A stretch of DNA of 58,634 bases from Ignavibacteria bacterium. Its GTDB lineage: Bacteria > Bacteroidota > Ignavibacteria > Kapaibacteriales > UBA2268. How positions within the stretch are numbered: position 1 is the first letter of the stretch; every line of letters begins with the position of its first letter. Position numbers and translations under genes: made by a program. Positions 1 through 8,584 of the stretch are shown piece by piece. The notes beneath the pieces are model-generated. The model made no database searches. It was given only the letters and a program-made list of their open reading frames with translations, and was not told where the DNA came from. The stretch spans positions 1 through 58,634 of the forward strand of contig JAERMQ010000022.1 of NCBI GenBank assembly GCA_016844745.1. The letters run 5' to 3'.

Positions 1-96
1 CTCATTTTTGTTCGGTGAAGTGGTTAAAATTGTTTAACTTATAATTTGTTATGACGTTTATAATTGCAATTTCATTTATTTTCACTGATTAAGGAT

Positions 97-486
97 TTAT
101 TTCATCAGGGATTTTAACCATAAAATTATCTCTTTTGTTTTAAGCAATTTTTGTTCTGTAAATTCAGACGTAGCTATTTTTTTGATTTTTTCCTTATAAT
201 CCGGGTCACTTGCTTCAATATTAAATTTATTCATTTCTAATAGAAATCGCAAGTCAATATCTGTCAAATTAAGTTGAGAAAAATTTGCTAATTTAACGAG
301 GTCGTGGATTTTTGGTGGTGTTTCATTTAAAAATTGTACATATAAACCTTTTAAGGCTTTTTCAATGGTTAAATGACAAATAAATAAACACCATAAATAA
401 TGATTATTATTTAGATTCGATTCTGCAACAATCAAATCATCATCAGCTAAATCGAACCAATATTTTACTTGCTCTTCTATAGTCAT
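97..486 (-). CDS. HEPN domain protein (MNT-associated type)
   Basis: A 129-residue all-helical protein resembling HEPN proteins that pair with MNT nucleotidyltransferases in toxin-antitoxin modules. Visible family features are a start of the form EEQVKYWFDLADDD, a central CHLTIEKALKGLY helix, HDLVKLA, and a terminal ILWLKSL. It is clearly related to the broken HEPN gene at 8885-9276 (shared LLEMN.F.I and PDY stretches). I chose the ATG at 486 because the 11 upstream codons look like AT-rich spacer. No nucleotidyltransferase lies in the 500 bases upstream; a partner could lie beyond the window start, downstream of this gene. The canonical RX4-6H RNase motif is not evident, so toxic activity is uncertain. 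Confidence 0.8.
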   Translation of the reverse strand: MTIEEQVKYWFDLADDDLIVAESNLNNNHYLWCLFICHLTIEKALKGLYVQFLNETPPKIHDLVKLANFSQLNLTDIDLRFLLEMNKFNIEASDPDYKEKIKKIATSEFTEQKLLKTKEIILWLKSLMK

Positions 487-1025
487 AATTAAAAATACGA
501 AATATCTTAAATAAATCAAAATATTTCAAAATTATATTGCTGTAAAGAAGGTTTTTTCCCCTACAGTCGGCAGGAACTTCTTATTGTATCGAAATCCTTA
601 AAGAACTTCTGACTGTAGGGAAAGTAACTTTTTACTGAAGATTGAATATATAATCCCCTACGGGATAAGAGGCATTGTTGTGATTTTTTTTCTACTGATA
701 TTTAATCACTCTGTGATAATTTTTTAATGTATTTCATTACTACGTTGTAATTAAATACCAGTAGTAAAAATAATCCAGGAAACCATTACTACGTAGTAGT
801 TATATATATTAAGGGGGGTTCTAAAAATTGTCATTCTGAGCGAAGCGAAGAATCCAGTTTTCTTTAAAATCAACAAGATAGATTCTTCGCTTCGCTCAGA
901 ATGACAATAGATTCTTCGCTTCGCTCAGAATGACAGCCTAAATTGAATTTTTAGAACCCACCTTAAATAATTCAGGGTACGGCTACCAACATTTAGAAGT
1001 TCCGTCTGACTGATGATGAGGGAAC
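487..1025. repeat. Intergenic region filled with palindromic repeats
   Basis: I see no gene here. Bases 563-628 hold an inverted pair built from the AGTCAGAAGTTCC family: CTACAGTC at one end and GACTGTAG at the other. Bases 735-805 hold diverged copies of a palindrome containing ACTACGTAGTAGT. Bases 811-965 are a MITE-like element listed separately. Bases 990-1015 hold a degenerate AGAAGTTCC..CTGAC copy abutting the truncated BRO-N gene. This looks like a graveyard of short repeats between two eroded accessory genes. Confidence 0.7.
811..965. repeat. MITE-like nested palindrome, copy 1
   Basis: The outer inverted ends are GGTTCTAAAAATT and AATTTTTAGAACC. The inner arms are TCATTCTGAGCGAAGCGAAG and its reverse complement. 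The second inner arm is tandemly duplicated here (about 28 bases). A near-identical copy without that duplication lies at 19571-19697, and a relative with different inner arms lies at 29567-29676. It encodes no protein, so any movement would need a transposase elsewhere. Confidence 0.8.
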
Positions 1026-1235
1026 TCACATTTTCAAACCGTGACAGTTTGTCACGGTTTCGTTTCTTTCGGCTATCAATCTCTGTATCAGTTTCCTCCA
1101 GTAAGCAGTTGGGTCAACGCTATCAGTCAGTACAACAATAACGTCCACGATGGAAATATACCACTTTTCTTGAACTTCGTCCCAGTGTGTACGAACTTTT
1201 TTTTCTTCAAATATTTTTATAGCTTCTTGTTTCAT
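1026..1235 (-). pseudogene. BRO-N domain (phage antirepressor-like) gene, truncated
   Basis: The 69 residues match the start of BRO-family proteins: an EEKKVRTHWDE N-terminus, then WYISIVDV, then DPTAYWRKL, ending in ETVTNCHGLKM. Full-length BRO-N proteins continue well beyond CHGLK with a second conserved helix region, which is missing. The reading frame stops immediately after LKM, and the following bases (about 990-1015) are a degenerate copy of the AGAAGTTCC..CTGAC palindrome. Truncation next to repeat insertion is the simplest reading. In phages and mobile islands these proteins act as DNA-binding antirepressors; this copy is probably inactive. Confidence 0.75.
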
Positions 1236-1263
1236 ATACTATTTCATTATTATTAAAAGTACA

Positions 1264-1290
1264 TTCAGAAGGAACTTCTGACTATAGGGA
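1264..1290. repeat. GTCAGAAG-type palindrome
   Basis: A short dyad with arms TCAGAAG and CTTCTGA separated by GAA, followed by TATAGGG. It belongs to a family seen about eight times in the window (563-628, 990-1015, 2436-2462, 3012-3041, 17989-18016, 43778-43808, 43864-43893). Confidence 0.8.
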
Positions 1291-1377
1291 AGATGCGAGA
1301 CAAACGAAAACGGGACGAATCTTTCGCACACCTCTGAAACCGTTATATTTAATACAGGTTGATAGTATATGTTTTTA

Positions 1378-2091
1378 TTAATGTCCTTCACAATGAACTT
1401 CTTTAATAATTTGAATGTATGATTCTGTAAGTAATTTACTTAGTCGCTTATCATATTTTTCAATCTTAGGAAGAATTTTGTTATATAAATCTTTGTTGAA
1501 TTTGTTATCCGGATGGGGACCATCAAAAATAAATCGAATTACACTTATTATCTCTTTGTCTGTCCTTATTTTCAATCTTGATCCTACAGCCTCTGTATCA
1601 TTTATAAGTTTATCATAAATACCAAATGCTTCTCCTATCAAATCAGCCTGCCAAATACCTTCAATGCAAATATTAATATATTTATCGTAAAATTTGTCTT
1701 TAGGTATTGTTGTCAGTTGTCTGAAATATTTAATAATGTTTTCACCAGTAGAATCATAAAGAGGAGCAGCGCCTTTTGAATCATCGAATCCAAAAAGTTC
1801 TTGCATTTCCTTGAAAGAATTTGGGAATGAGCAAAATATTTTGATATCACAAATTTGTTTATCAACATCTTTATCATTAGATAATTTAAAATATTTTATC
1901 AAGGTATCGGCTCGTTCCTTTGCATTATTAAAATTGTAAATAGAACATTCTAAATTTGATTTATTTGAATATTGACTAATCGAATCCTTTTTAATTATTG
2001 ATGTAGAAGAGTCATCTAATTTAGAAGCCTTGTTTTGTCCAAAAGAAACTATTCTTAATCCTAAAAATATTATCAAATATATCTGTTTCAT
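1378..2091 (-). CDS. Secreted protein of unknown function
   Basis: A 237-residue protein that I do not recognise. It starts with a plausible Sec signal peptide (hydrophobic residues about 4-17, then SFGQN), so it is likely periplasmic or exported. The rest is polar and lysine-rich, with helices predicted by eye and no membrane segment. There is no T9SS sorting domain and no lipobox. It stands alone between repeats, with no operon partner. AT content resembles the neighbouring accessory genes. Confidence 0.6.
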   Translation of the reverse strand: MKQIYLIIFLGLRIVSFGQNKASKLDDSSTSIIKKDSISQYSNKSNLECSIYNFNNAKERADTLIKYFKLSNDKDVDKQICDIKIFCSFPNSFKEMQELFGFDDSKGAAPLYDSTGENIIKYFRQLTTIPKDKFYDKYINICIEGIWQADLIGEAFGIYDKLINDTEAVGSRLKIRTDKEIISVIRFIFDGPHPDNKFNKDLYNKILPKIEKYDKRLSKLLTESYIQIIKEVHCEGH

Positions 2092-2221
2092 TGTCTTTTC
2101 TTTAAAAGTAATCTAATATACTAAGTACAAAAAATTTACAGAAAAATTGTAACATAATAGGTACTTCAAAATTATTTTTATTCGAATATCAAAAATCATT
2201 TTTTCTGAAAAACCAGACTGC

Positions 2222-2434
2222 TCATTTTAAAGGCGCTAATAACCAAACCAACTTCATCCCAAGCGAAACAATCATTCAGAAAATATTCCCAAAAAACCGC
2301 TCGAAAACCCCACCGGTTGAACCCATTAATGATACCGCATCCAACATTAACATAATCAAGAGCCTCGCAAGGTCGATAGGATTGAGAAAACTAACTATTA
2401 TTAATAGTGCTTCCAAAGGATATTCCTTTACCCT
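2222..2434 (-). pseudogene. Relic of the C-terminus of an ABC-2 type permease (NosY-like)
   Basis: Reading the minus strand from 2434, one frame gives EALLIIVSFLNPIDLARLL, then a segment with LDAVSLMGSTGGVFERFFG, then an in-frame TGA at 2278-2276. It resumes as MIVSLGMKLVWLLAPLK before a second stop at 2222. NP.DL.R followed by L..MG.TG.VF..FFG and a last hydrophobic helix is what I recall for the end of ABC-2 family (NosY-like) permeases. The upstream side is cut by the palindrome at 2436-2462. The frame is open but no start or N-terminal part exists, so this is a degraded fragment. Family assignment is by eye. Confidence 0.5.
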
Positions 2435-2435
2435 T

Positions 2436-2462
2436 CAGTCAGAAGTTCCTTCTGACTTTAGG
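2436..2462. repeat. GTCAGAAG-type palindrome
   Basis: Perfect arms GTCAGAAG and CTTCTGAC separated by TTC. It borders the permease relic, so insertion or recombination here may have removed the front of that gene. Confidence 0.85.
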
Positions 2463-2552
2463 AAAATTTTCCTTCTTTGTGCCCCTTTGTGTCCCCACCT
2501 CTGTGCCCTTTGTGTTAATAATTCTCTAACTTATTTTGTTGTTATTTTTTCA

Positions 2553-2735
2553 TTATTTATTTAACCCTGCATCTTTCAAAATGCCATTTAAAGTAACAAT
2601 TGGAATATAGCGAATATGTATAGGAACAACAATAATTTTATTGTCAGTCTTTTTGTAAATTGCATGAGAACCAAACTGCCTTACAAAGACAAACTCATTA
2701 TCTTCGAGCTGTTTTATTAATTCTTTAGGTTTCAT
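2553..2735 (-). CDS. hicA: HicA-type mRNA interferase toxin
   Basis: A 60-residue protein with the HicA pattern: MKPKELIKQLEDNEF, then a GSHAIY core carrying the catalytic His, then IIVVPIHIR, ending TLNGILKDAGLNK. The double-stranded RNA-binding-like fold of this family cleaves mRNA. The start ATG overlaps the stop of the upstream HicB gene by one base (TGATG), so the pair is translationally coupled. Normal length for HicA. The usual basic loop before TLN is HIRYIPIV here, which is slightly divergent, but no residue essential to the fold looks lost. Confidence 0.85.
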   Translation of the reverse strand: MKPKELIKQLEDNEFVFVRQFGSHAIYKKTDNKIIVVPIHIRYIPIVTLNGILKDAGLNK

Positions 2736-2920
2736 CAGGCAAATTCAAGTATTTGACGTGCAATTTCTTCTTCCATCAGAACTTCGAGATAAAGCTGCAC
2801 GGCATCTTTAAGATTTTCCATAGCTTCTGCTACAGTTTTTCCATGAGTATGGCATCCGGGCAATTCCGGTGCCCAGGTATGAAACTCATCCCCGTCGCGT
2901 TCAATTTTAAAGGTTATCAT
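2735..2920 (-). CDS. hicB: HicB-type antitoxin (short form)
   Basis: A 61-residue protein with the partial RNase H-like HicB fold: FKIERDGDEFHTWAPELPG followed by CHTHGKTVAEAMENLKDAV and a LYLEVL helix. It lacks the C-terminal DNA-binding extension of long HicB proteins, so autoregulation may need another factor. It precedes hicA on the minus strand with a one-base overlap. It binds and masks HicA in known systems. Confidence 0.85.
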   Translation of the reverse strand: MITFKIERDGDEFHTWAPELPGCHTHGKTVAEAMENLKDAVQLYLEVLMEEEIARQILEFA

Positions 2921-3271
2921 TTTTCTTTGCCTTTTTTATTAATACTTTAAAGAAACGAATTAATATTGTAAAAATTGCAGAGTTTTTAAATGATGAAAAA
3001 ACATTTGGAATCCCTACAGTCAGAAGTTCCTTCTGACTGCCGTATCTCAAAGAAAGCATGAACCTTAAATTACCTCCTTCGCCAACGGTTACTTTCCTCC
3101 CATTTTTGGACTTTTGATAAAGCCTCTTTAGGAACTAATCCGATAATAAAAAAATCCGAAAATAAAAAGAAAAATCAATAATTTTCAACGATTATCGTTA
3201 ATTTATAATTGTAATTTTATAAATAATAAAATTGTAGATTTGAAACTAAGAGACAGACATAGCATAGGTTA
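2921..3271. other. Divergent intergenic region, hicB / NUDIX
   Basis: The region separates the leftward hicBA pair from the rightward NUDIX-parA-parB cluster and should hold both promoters. It contains a GTCAGAAG palindrome at 3012-3041. A small perfect dyad AACGATTATCGTT lies at 3187-3199, followed by a very AT-rich stretch, a possible operator site. No gene is seen. Confidence 0.5.
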
Positions 3272-3826
3272 ATGACTCAAATAATACCAAAATGGGAAAC
3301 CATTGAAGATAAGCATGATGGCAATCTGAAAATATTCGACCTGCACAGGATTCGCCGCCGCCATCCAGTATGGCGCAAGGAATCCGAATTTATTATTTTA
3401 GACTCCCCCCGCTGGGTTAATATTATTCCCGTTACAACCGGTAATAACGTTGTGTTAATTGAGCAGTACAGGCAGGGCATCGATTGCAATACGCTCGAAG
3501 TTCCCGGTGGTTTGGTCGAAGCAGGCGAAGATACACGCCATGCTGCAGAGCGCGAATGTCGCGAGGAAACAGGCTTTGCCGGAAGCGCCGATTCCGTCTT
3601 GCTTGGAGAGAATTACCCTAATCCGGCATTCTTGAATAATAAGTGCTGGTCTTATGTTTGGTTCGATTGTTATAAGCAGTTCACCCAAAAATTAGACAGC
3701 AATGAAGATATAAAGGTAATTGAAGTACCGCTCAGCGAAATAAAAAACATGATTACAAGCGGGCAAATAAAACATTCCTTAGTATTAACGGCATTTTTCT
3801 TTTTTTCTATGAAATACGGACTATAA
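3272..3826 (+). CDS. NUDIX hydrolase, ADP-ribose pyrophosphatase type
   Basis: A 184-residue protein with a complete Nudix box from Gly80 to Phe102: [23 protein letters not shown], fitting GX5EX7REUXEEXGU, where the Glu residues bind the metal. IEQYRQGID before the box and PGG at its start are typical of ADP-ribose/NDP-sugar pyrophosphatases (NudF-like). Such enzymes hydrolyse ADP-ribose to AMP and ribose-5-phosphate. The stop is four bases before parA, so it is probably cotranscribed with parAB; this linkage says little about function. Start at the ATG at 3272; no clear ribosome-binding site. Confidence 0.88.
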   Translation: MTQIIPKWETIEDKHDGNLKIFDLHRIRRRHPVWRKESEFIILDSPRWVNIIPVTTGNNVVLIEQYRQGIDCNTLEVPGGLVEAGEDTRHAAERECREETGFAGSADSVLLGENYPNPAFLNNKCWSYVWFDCYKQFTQKLDSNEDIKVIEVPLSEIKNMITSGQIKHSLVLTAFFFFSMKYGL

Positions 3827-3830
3827 GCAA

Positions 3831-4607
3831 ATGGGCAAAATTATTACGATAGCTAATCAAAAAGGCGGAGTCGGGAAAACGACCACATCAATCAATTTGG
3901 CGGCATCGCTTGCAGCTTCCGAATACAAAGTTCTGTTAGTCGATATCGACCCTCAATCGAACGCATCGAATGGAGTGGGCATCGATTCCAAGTCGCTTGA
4001 CAAAACAATTTACGAAGTATTAATCAACAATCTCCCGGTCAGCGAAGCAATATTGGAAACGGAAATGCCGTTTTTGAAAGTACTCCCTTCGCATATTAAT
4101 CTGGTAGGTGCGGAAATCGAAATGGTCGGATTGCATCATCGCGAAGCAGTCCTCAAGAAAGCTATCGAGCAGGTAAAGGACCAATTCTCATTTATTTTAA
4201 TTGATTGCCCGCCCTCGCTGGGACTATTGACATTGAATGCACTTACAGCCGGGGATGCAGTGTTGATACCGGTTCAGTGCGAATATTATGCACTCGAAGG
4301 CTTGGGGCAATTACTCAATACCATATCGATTGTTCGCTATCATTTGAATCCGGAACTCGATATCGAAGGTGTACTGCTGACAATGTTCGATAGCCGGTTA
4401 AGGCTTTCCGTGCAGGTAGTCGAGGAGGTTCGTAAGCATTTCGAAGAGAAAGTCTTCAAATCAGTAATAGCCCGCAACGTCCGTCTTTCAGAAGCTCCGA
4501 GTTTCGGTAAGCCGGTACTGCTCTACGATGCACTCAGCACGGGAGCAAAGAATTATTTACAGTTAAGCCAGGAAGTTATCGCGAATAACCCGAATATAAA
4601 GAAATAA
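3831..4607 (+). CDS. parA: Chromosome-partitioning ATPase ParA (Soj)
   Basis: A 258-residue ParA with the deviant Walker A box KGGVGKTT at residues 11-18, a Walker B-like [18 protein letters not shown] near 118-135, and EYYALEGL further on. The small Soj-type lacks an N-terminal helix-turn-helix, as is usual for chromosomal ParA. It forms ATP-dependent dimers on DNA and moves ParB-parS complexes. It is followed two bases later by parB, a conserved arrangement. The location suggests the chromosomal par locus, often near the replication origin, although no dnaA, gidA or rnpA gene is in view. Confidence 0.95.
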   Translation: MGKIITIANQKGGVGKTTTSINLAASLAASEYKVLLVDIDPQSNASNGVGIDSKSLDKTIYEVLINNLPVSEAILETEMPFLKVLPSHINLVGAEIEMVGLHHREAVLKKAIEQVKDQFSFILIDCPPSLGLLTLNALTAGDAVLIPVQCEYYALEGLGQLLNTISIVRYHLNPELDIEGVLLTMFDSRLRLSVQVVEEVRKHFEEKVFKSVIARNVRLSEAPSFGKPVLLYDALSTGAKNYLQLSQEVIANNPNIKK

Positions 4608-4609
4608 AT

Positions 4610-5566
4610 ATGACAGCTAAAAAGAAATTACACACTGGATTGGGGAAAGGTCTTGGCGCCTTGCTCCCTTCAATTGAGTTTAAAGATAAGGGATTCAAGG
4701 TAACCCAAGCCGAACAGGAAGATACCGGCGATATGTTGGCTATGGTAGATGTATCGAAGATTCGGCATAATCCATACCAACCGCGCCATGATTTCAATGC
4801 ACAGGCGTTAGATGATTTGAAAAACTCTATAGTCGAGCATGGCGTCATCCAGCCGATTACGTTGCGCCGGGCTATTAACGGATACGAGCTTATTTCCGGG
4901 GAACGCCGATTGCGGGCTTCGGTTGCTGCCGGACTTGCAAAAGTTCCTGCTTATATATTGGACATAGATTATGGTCCGGACATGCTGGAACTCGCTTTAA
5001 TCGAGAATGTCCAGCGCGAAGACTTAAATCCCATAGAAATAGCAAACGGATACCAGCGACTTATCGAAGAGTGTAAATTAACCCAAGAGCAGGTAGCTGC
5101 AAAAGTTGGCAAAGACCGAACGACTGTTACTAATTTCCTGCGACTACTTCGTCTTCCGGAAAAAATACAGAACAGCCTTCGCGATAAAAATATATCTATG
5201 GGTCATGCCCGAACGCTGCTGGCATTATCCGATAGCGAAGTGATGATGAAGGCTTGGGACTTGATTTGTGAGCAGGGTTTATCCGTTCGTGCAACAGAGA
5301 AATTGGTAAAAGATATCGAGCTTGGAAAAGTAAAAATCGGTCAATCAAAGGACGGACATTCAAAAACCCAGGTAAAATCCAATCCACCGAAATTTAATGT
5401 TTTCTTGGAAGATATTGCAAATCAATTACGTCATATTTTCGGTACCAAGGTACGTATTCATCCAAAGACGGAAGAGAGTGGGACAATCGAGCTGGAATTT
5501 TATTCCAAAGATGATTTCGAAAGGCTTATTGATTTGCTAACAACATCGGAAAAGGAATTGCAGTAG
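4610..5566 (+). CDS. parB: Chromosome-partitioning protein ParB (Spo0J)
   Basis: A 318-residue ParB. A start of the form KLHTGLGKGLGALLPS is followed by the CTPase/N-terminal domain with IRHNPYQPR, ISGERRLRA and ALIENVQREDLNPIE. The central helix-turn-helix is at about 158-185 (LTQEQVAAKVGKDRTTVTNF). A C-terminal dimerisation segment ends with FYSKDDFERLIDLL. It binds parS and spreads as a CTP-dependent clamp. No parS site (16-base TGTTTCACGTGAAACA-like palindrome) was noticed in the window. It ends the NUDIX-parA-parB cluster, before a palindrome at 5598-5672 that may act as a terminator. Confidence 0.95.
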   Translation: MTAKKKLHTGLGKGLGALLPSIEFKDKGFKVTQAEQEDTGDMLAMVDVSKIRHNPYQPRHDFNAQALDDLKNSIVEHGVIQPITLRRAINGYELISGERRLRASVAAGLAKVPAYILDIDYGPDMLELALIENVQREDLNPIEIANGYQRLIEECKLTQEQVAAKVGKDRTTVTNFLRLLRLPEKIQNSLRDKNISMGHARTLLALSDSEVMMKAWDLICEQGLSVRATEKLVKDIELGKVKIGQSKDGHSKTQVKSNPPKFNVFLEDIANQLRHIFGTKVRIHPKTEESGTIELEFYSKDDFERLIDLLTTSEKELQ

Positions 5567-5597
5567 AAAATATTGACCCAAAAAATGAACAATTCAA

Positions 5598-5672
5598 GAG
5601 AAACCCCTTAACCCCCCTTTGAAAAAGGGAAAAAAAATTCCCCTTTATTCAAAGGGGGTTAAGGGGTTTCTC
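5598..5672. repeat. CCCCTTAACCCCC-type palindrome
   Basis: The arms GAGAAACCCCTTAACCCCC and its complement flank a poly-A/T centre. The same family (GAAACCCCCTAACCCCC) recurs at 16139-16218, 26578-26655 and 41334-41432. A GC-rich relative built on CCCTCCCCTTCGGGGAGGG lies at 13575-13667. All sit in gaps close to gene ends, and transcripts of these would form long hairpins. Confidence 0.85.
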
Positions 5673-5830
5673 AATGTTGAAAAGGTTGCTATTTTTAAAA
5701 TCAAGAAAATCTGTTATTAGTAACTTATTTCTACAATTAAAAATAATTGTGAAATTTATGAGTATCCTAAATATAACATGCATTATGTCGTTTATATAAA
5801 TATGTTGTTTGTTTTTTATGGAGAGAAACT

Positions 5831-6409
5831 ATGGAAAATAATTGGCAAAAAGAAATATTCAGGAAAAAGGAATATTGGGGCAAAGTGATTGCAATTTCCA
5901 ATGATATGATTATTGCCGTTGCAGATAACCATATTGATATTAGAAAAAAAGCGTTGGAAATTACTACCAACTTTTCATGTTTCGCTGTCCCCGAACGTCC
6001 TGATATGTATAGAATATTACCTTTAAGGCTTAATAGTCTGAAATTACATGAATGGTATCCAATTTATCCTGTTAAATTTTTTTTAGAAGACGGAAGTTCA
6101 ATTTCCGAGGAACCTTTGATTGATAGCGGAGCAGATATATCTGCTGTAAATAAAAATTTTGGTGTTTCATTAGGTTTTATCAAAGATAAGCACGAAATTG
6201 TATCAACCGTAACAGGTATAGGTGGTACGGTGGACTATTTAATGAGAGAGACCGAAATAGAAATTGATACCTTTCGCTTTAAAGCCCGTGTAGCTTGGCT
6301 TCAGGATGAGAATATTCAGGATATTATTATAGGCAGGGAAACAGTCTTCGACTTGTTCGACATAGAATTTAAACAAGCAGAAGAAAAAATCATTTTTAAT
6401 AAGAGATAA
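5831..6409 (+). CDS. Retropepsin-like aspartic protease-family protein
   Basis: A 192-residue protein. Residues 1-60 (KEYWGKVIAISNDMIIAV onward) resemble the small DUF5678-type domain often fused to proteases of this kind. The second half has the aspartic protease signature PLIDSGADISAV at about 95-106, a flap-like GIGGTVDY, and a second psi-loop IIIGRETVFDLFDI. DSGA in place of DTGA is common in the family. A single-domain retropepsin fold would work as a dimer. It is 23 bases ahead of the S41 protease, so the two may form a protease operon. Substrates unknown. A truncated relative lies at 17997-18173. Confidence 0.7.
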   Translation: MENNWQKEIFRKKEYWGKVIAISNDMIIAVADNHIDIRKKALEITTNFSCFAVPERPDMYRILPLRLNSLKLHEWYPIYPVKFFLEDGSSISEEPLIDSGADISAVNKNFGVSLGFIKDKHEIVSTVTGIGGTVDYLMRETEIEIDTFRFKARVAWLQDENIQDIIIGRETVFDLFDIEFKQAEEKIIFNKR

Positions 6410-6432
6410 TTTTTGTAACTGAAAGAAACAAA

Positions 6433-8145
6433 TTGAAAAATAACATAAATAATCAAAACATAATCAAAAGATTAACTGAATTAATAATTATTGTTATAAA
6501 GAAATTTGATAAAAAATCGGCGCTACTGCTTGTTTTAGGTGGAGCATTGTTTTTGGTATCATTTACCGATTCGGCACTTTTTAAAATCAATAAATCCTTC
6601 GATGTTTTCGGTGCGGTATTTCGCGAAATATCGGCTAATTATGTTGACGAAATAGACCCCGAAGATTTAATGAAGCTTGGAATAGAAGGATTACTCTCGA
6701 ATCTCGACCCTTATACTACCTTCTATACGGAAACTGAAGCCGATGACCTCGAAGTAATCACAAACGGTGTCTATACGGGTATTGGAATTACCGTCGGCGT
6801 TCAGGATAGTATGTTGACTATTCTTGGATTGAGTGAAGGATTCAGCGCACAAAGAAACGGAGTACGCATTGGCGACCGGCTATATAAAATTGATACTACA
6901 ATTGTTCTTAGTATAAACTCACAAGAATTGCGCAAATACACACGCGGCGCTCCCGGAAGCCCTGTCAATGTTTGGGTAATCCGCGATGGTGTTCCGGATA
7001 CATTGCATTATAAATTGAAGCGCGAACAAATCCAGTTAAAAAACATAGCTTATGCAAAAATTATTTATGATAGTATAGCATACATAAAATTGGAACGCTT
7101 CACACGCTCGACGGGGGATGAGATGCAGAGAGCAATTGCTAATTTGAAAAACTCCGGACGCGTGCGCGGAATGATTCTCGACCTGCGCGATAATCCCGGT
7201 GGATTATTGGAAGCGGCTGTAGATGTATGCGAATTATTTGTTCCGAAGGGCAGCCTTATTGTATCAACCAAGGGCAGGTCAAATGAAAGCCGGAAATCGT
7301 ATAAATCCACAAGCGACCCAATCGAACCGACTTTGCCGCTTGCTGTTCTTATCGACGACGGCAGCGCCAGCGCCAGCGAAATAGTTGCCGGAGCTATCCA
7401 GGATTTAGACCGCGGCATTATTATTGGCAGACGCTCCTATGGCAAAGGACTAGTTCAATCGGTATTCGATATGCCCTATAAAGGGAATCTGAAAATAACC
7501 ACTGCCCGCTATTACACTCCTTCGGGACGCTGTATTCAAAAAAGCGATTTTGCTGTGCGCCTCAATAAAAAACTATCCGATACGGCTACCAATCACGGTA
7601 CCGGAACATTTTACACAATCAATGGCAGAAAAGTTACAGAAAATAAAGGTATATCACCGGATTCTCTCATAAATGAAGAAAAATATCCGGATTTCGTTCG
7701 TGAAATGCTGAAGAATAGCATTTTTTTCAATTTCGCCAATCAATTTGCAGCAAAATTAGATTCCCTTCCGAAGGAATTCAAAGTAGTTGATGAAGTGTTG
7801 GAGCAGCTTAAACTCTTTATTGAGAAGCGGAATTTCCTGCAAAGCACGCCATTGGTTCGACAAATCAAAAAAGCACGCCAGTTAGCAGAAGAAGAAAAAC
7901 TCTCGACTGAAACGATTAATGAATTTAAAAATTTAGAATCATCAATACTTTTAGAAGAAAAACATTTAATCGATACCTATACTGAACAAATAAGTGATAT
8001 ACTCGATTATGAAATTTCATCCCGTCTGACAACCCAAGCCGAAGCGGTAGCACGTCAGATTAAATACGATAAGGATATTCGCGCTGCAATCGGGCTTGTG
8101 AATTCGAAAAAGTACCGGCAGATATTGGCTGTGAAGGATAAATAA
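6433..8145 (+). CDS. C-terminal processing peptidase, S41 family (Prc/CtpA)
   Basis: A 570-residue periplasmic serine protease. A hydrophobic anchor is at 27-46. The N-terminal helical region contains LDPYTTFYT at 91-99. A PDZ domain runs about 105-195 (YTGIGITVG, then GVRIGDRLYKID). The S41 core runs about 200-380, with LRDNPGGLL at 251-259, the nucleophile motif GSASASEIVAGA at 310-321, and the catalytic-Lys motif RRSYGKGLVQ. A C-terminal helical tail follows to 570. The family degrades or trims periplasmic and lipoprotein substrates from the C-terminus. The start is a TTG at 6433; no earlier or better ATG exists before the anchor. Confidence 0.9.
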   Translation: MKNNINNQNIIKRLTELIIIVIKKFDKKSALLLVLGGALFLVSFTDSALFKINKSFDVFGAVFREISANYVDEIDPEDLMKLGIEGLLSNLDPYTTFYTETEADDLEVITNGVYTGIGITVGVQDSMLTILGLSEGFSAQRNGVRIGDRLYKIDTTIVLSINSQELRKYTRGAPGSPVNVWVIRDGVPDTLHYKLKREQIQLKNIAYAKIIYDSIAYIKLERFTRSTGDEMQRAIANLKNSGRVRGMILDLRDNPGGLLEAAVDVCELFVPKGSLIVSTKGRSNESRKSYKSTSDPIEPTLPLAVLIDDGSASASEIVAGAIQDLDRGIIIGRRSYGKGLVQSVFDMPYKGNLKITTARYYTPSGRCIQKSDFAVRLNKKLSDTATNHGTGTFYTINGRKVTENKGISPDSLINEEKYPDFVREMLKNSIFFNFANQFAAKLDSLPKEFKVVDEVLEQLKLFIEKRNFLQSTPLVRQIKKARQLAEEEKLSTETINEFKNLESSILLEEKHLIDTYTEQISDILDYEISSRLTTQAEAVARQIKYDKDIRAAIGLVNSKKYRQILAVKDK

Positions 8146-8220
8146 AAATTTTATTATTACAAATTGAAAATTGTGAAATTTATCAAAGAAAGATTGTTTT
8201 TTCATAAAAGGTGACTTGAT

Positions 8221-8583
8221 ATGATTGAATCTTTTTTCCAACGGGCATTAGAAAATTTGAAAGCTGCAGAACTTCTTTTTGAAAATGGTTTATACAATGC
8301 TTCTGCAAATCGTGCATATTATTCGGCATTTCATGCAGCAATAGTTGTATTATTTAGAAATGGTTTAAAACCGGATATCGACCATAGAAAGGTTTTGTCT
8401 CTTTTTTCATCTGAGCTAATCAATAAACGCAAGATATTTTCGTCGAAATTTAAAGAGGATATTTATGAAATGCAAAAAAACAGGATTCTTGCGGATTATG
8501 GAACCGGTATAAGTAAAACAAAATCGGCTACACAGCTTAAGTTTACTAAAGAATTTATTAAAATAATTTTAAAGGATATTTGA
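8221..8583 (+). CDS. HEPN domain protein, UPF0332-like, putative RNase toxin (module copy 1)
   Basis: A 120-residue helical protein. NASANRAYYSAFHAA holds an RX6H motif (Arg31, His38), the catalytic signature of HEPN ribonucleases. LKAAELLFENGLYN precedes it, as in UPF0332-type HEPN proteins. The ATG follows AAAAGGTGACTTGAT. A close paralogue of identical length lies at 25282-25644; 34 of the first 40 residues match by eye. The following gene starts one base after the stop codon, and the order is conserved in both copies. This suggests a toxin-antitoxin-like pair in which the partner is not an MNT nucleotidyltransferase. Activity is inferred. Confidence 0.8.
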   Translation: MIESFFQRALENLKAAELLFENGLYNASANRAYYSAFHAAIVVLFRNGLKPDIDHRKVLSLFSSELINKRKIFSSKFKEDIYEMQKNRILADYGTGISKTKSATQLKFTKEFIKIILKDI

Positions 8584-8584
8584 T

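Larger units (their letters stand above)
2092..2552. other. Gap holding an ABC-permease relic and repeats
   Basis: No intact gene is supported. The stretch contains the permease relic at 2222-2434, a GTCAGAAG palindrome at 2436-2462, and a low-complexity CTTTGTG-rich segment at about 2475-2520 (TGTGCCCCTTTGTGTCC-like) that looks like another short interspersed repeat. Confidence 0.55.

Noticed and set aside
2382..2564. A 60-codon plus-strand frame starting at a TTG
   Set aside because: It runs through the GTCAGAAG palindrome and lies antisense to the permease relic; no family resemblance.
4610..5566. A parS site in or near parAB
   Set aside because: I looked for a TGTTTCACGTGAAACA-like 16-base palindrome and saw none; no claim is made.
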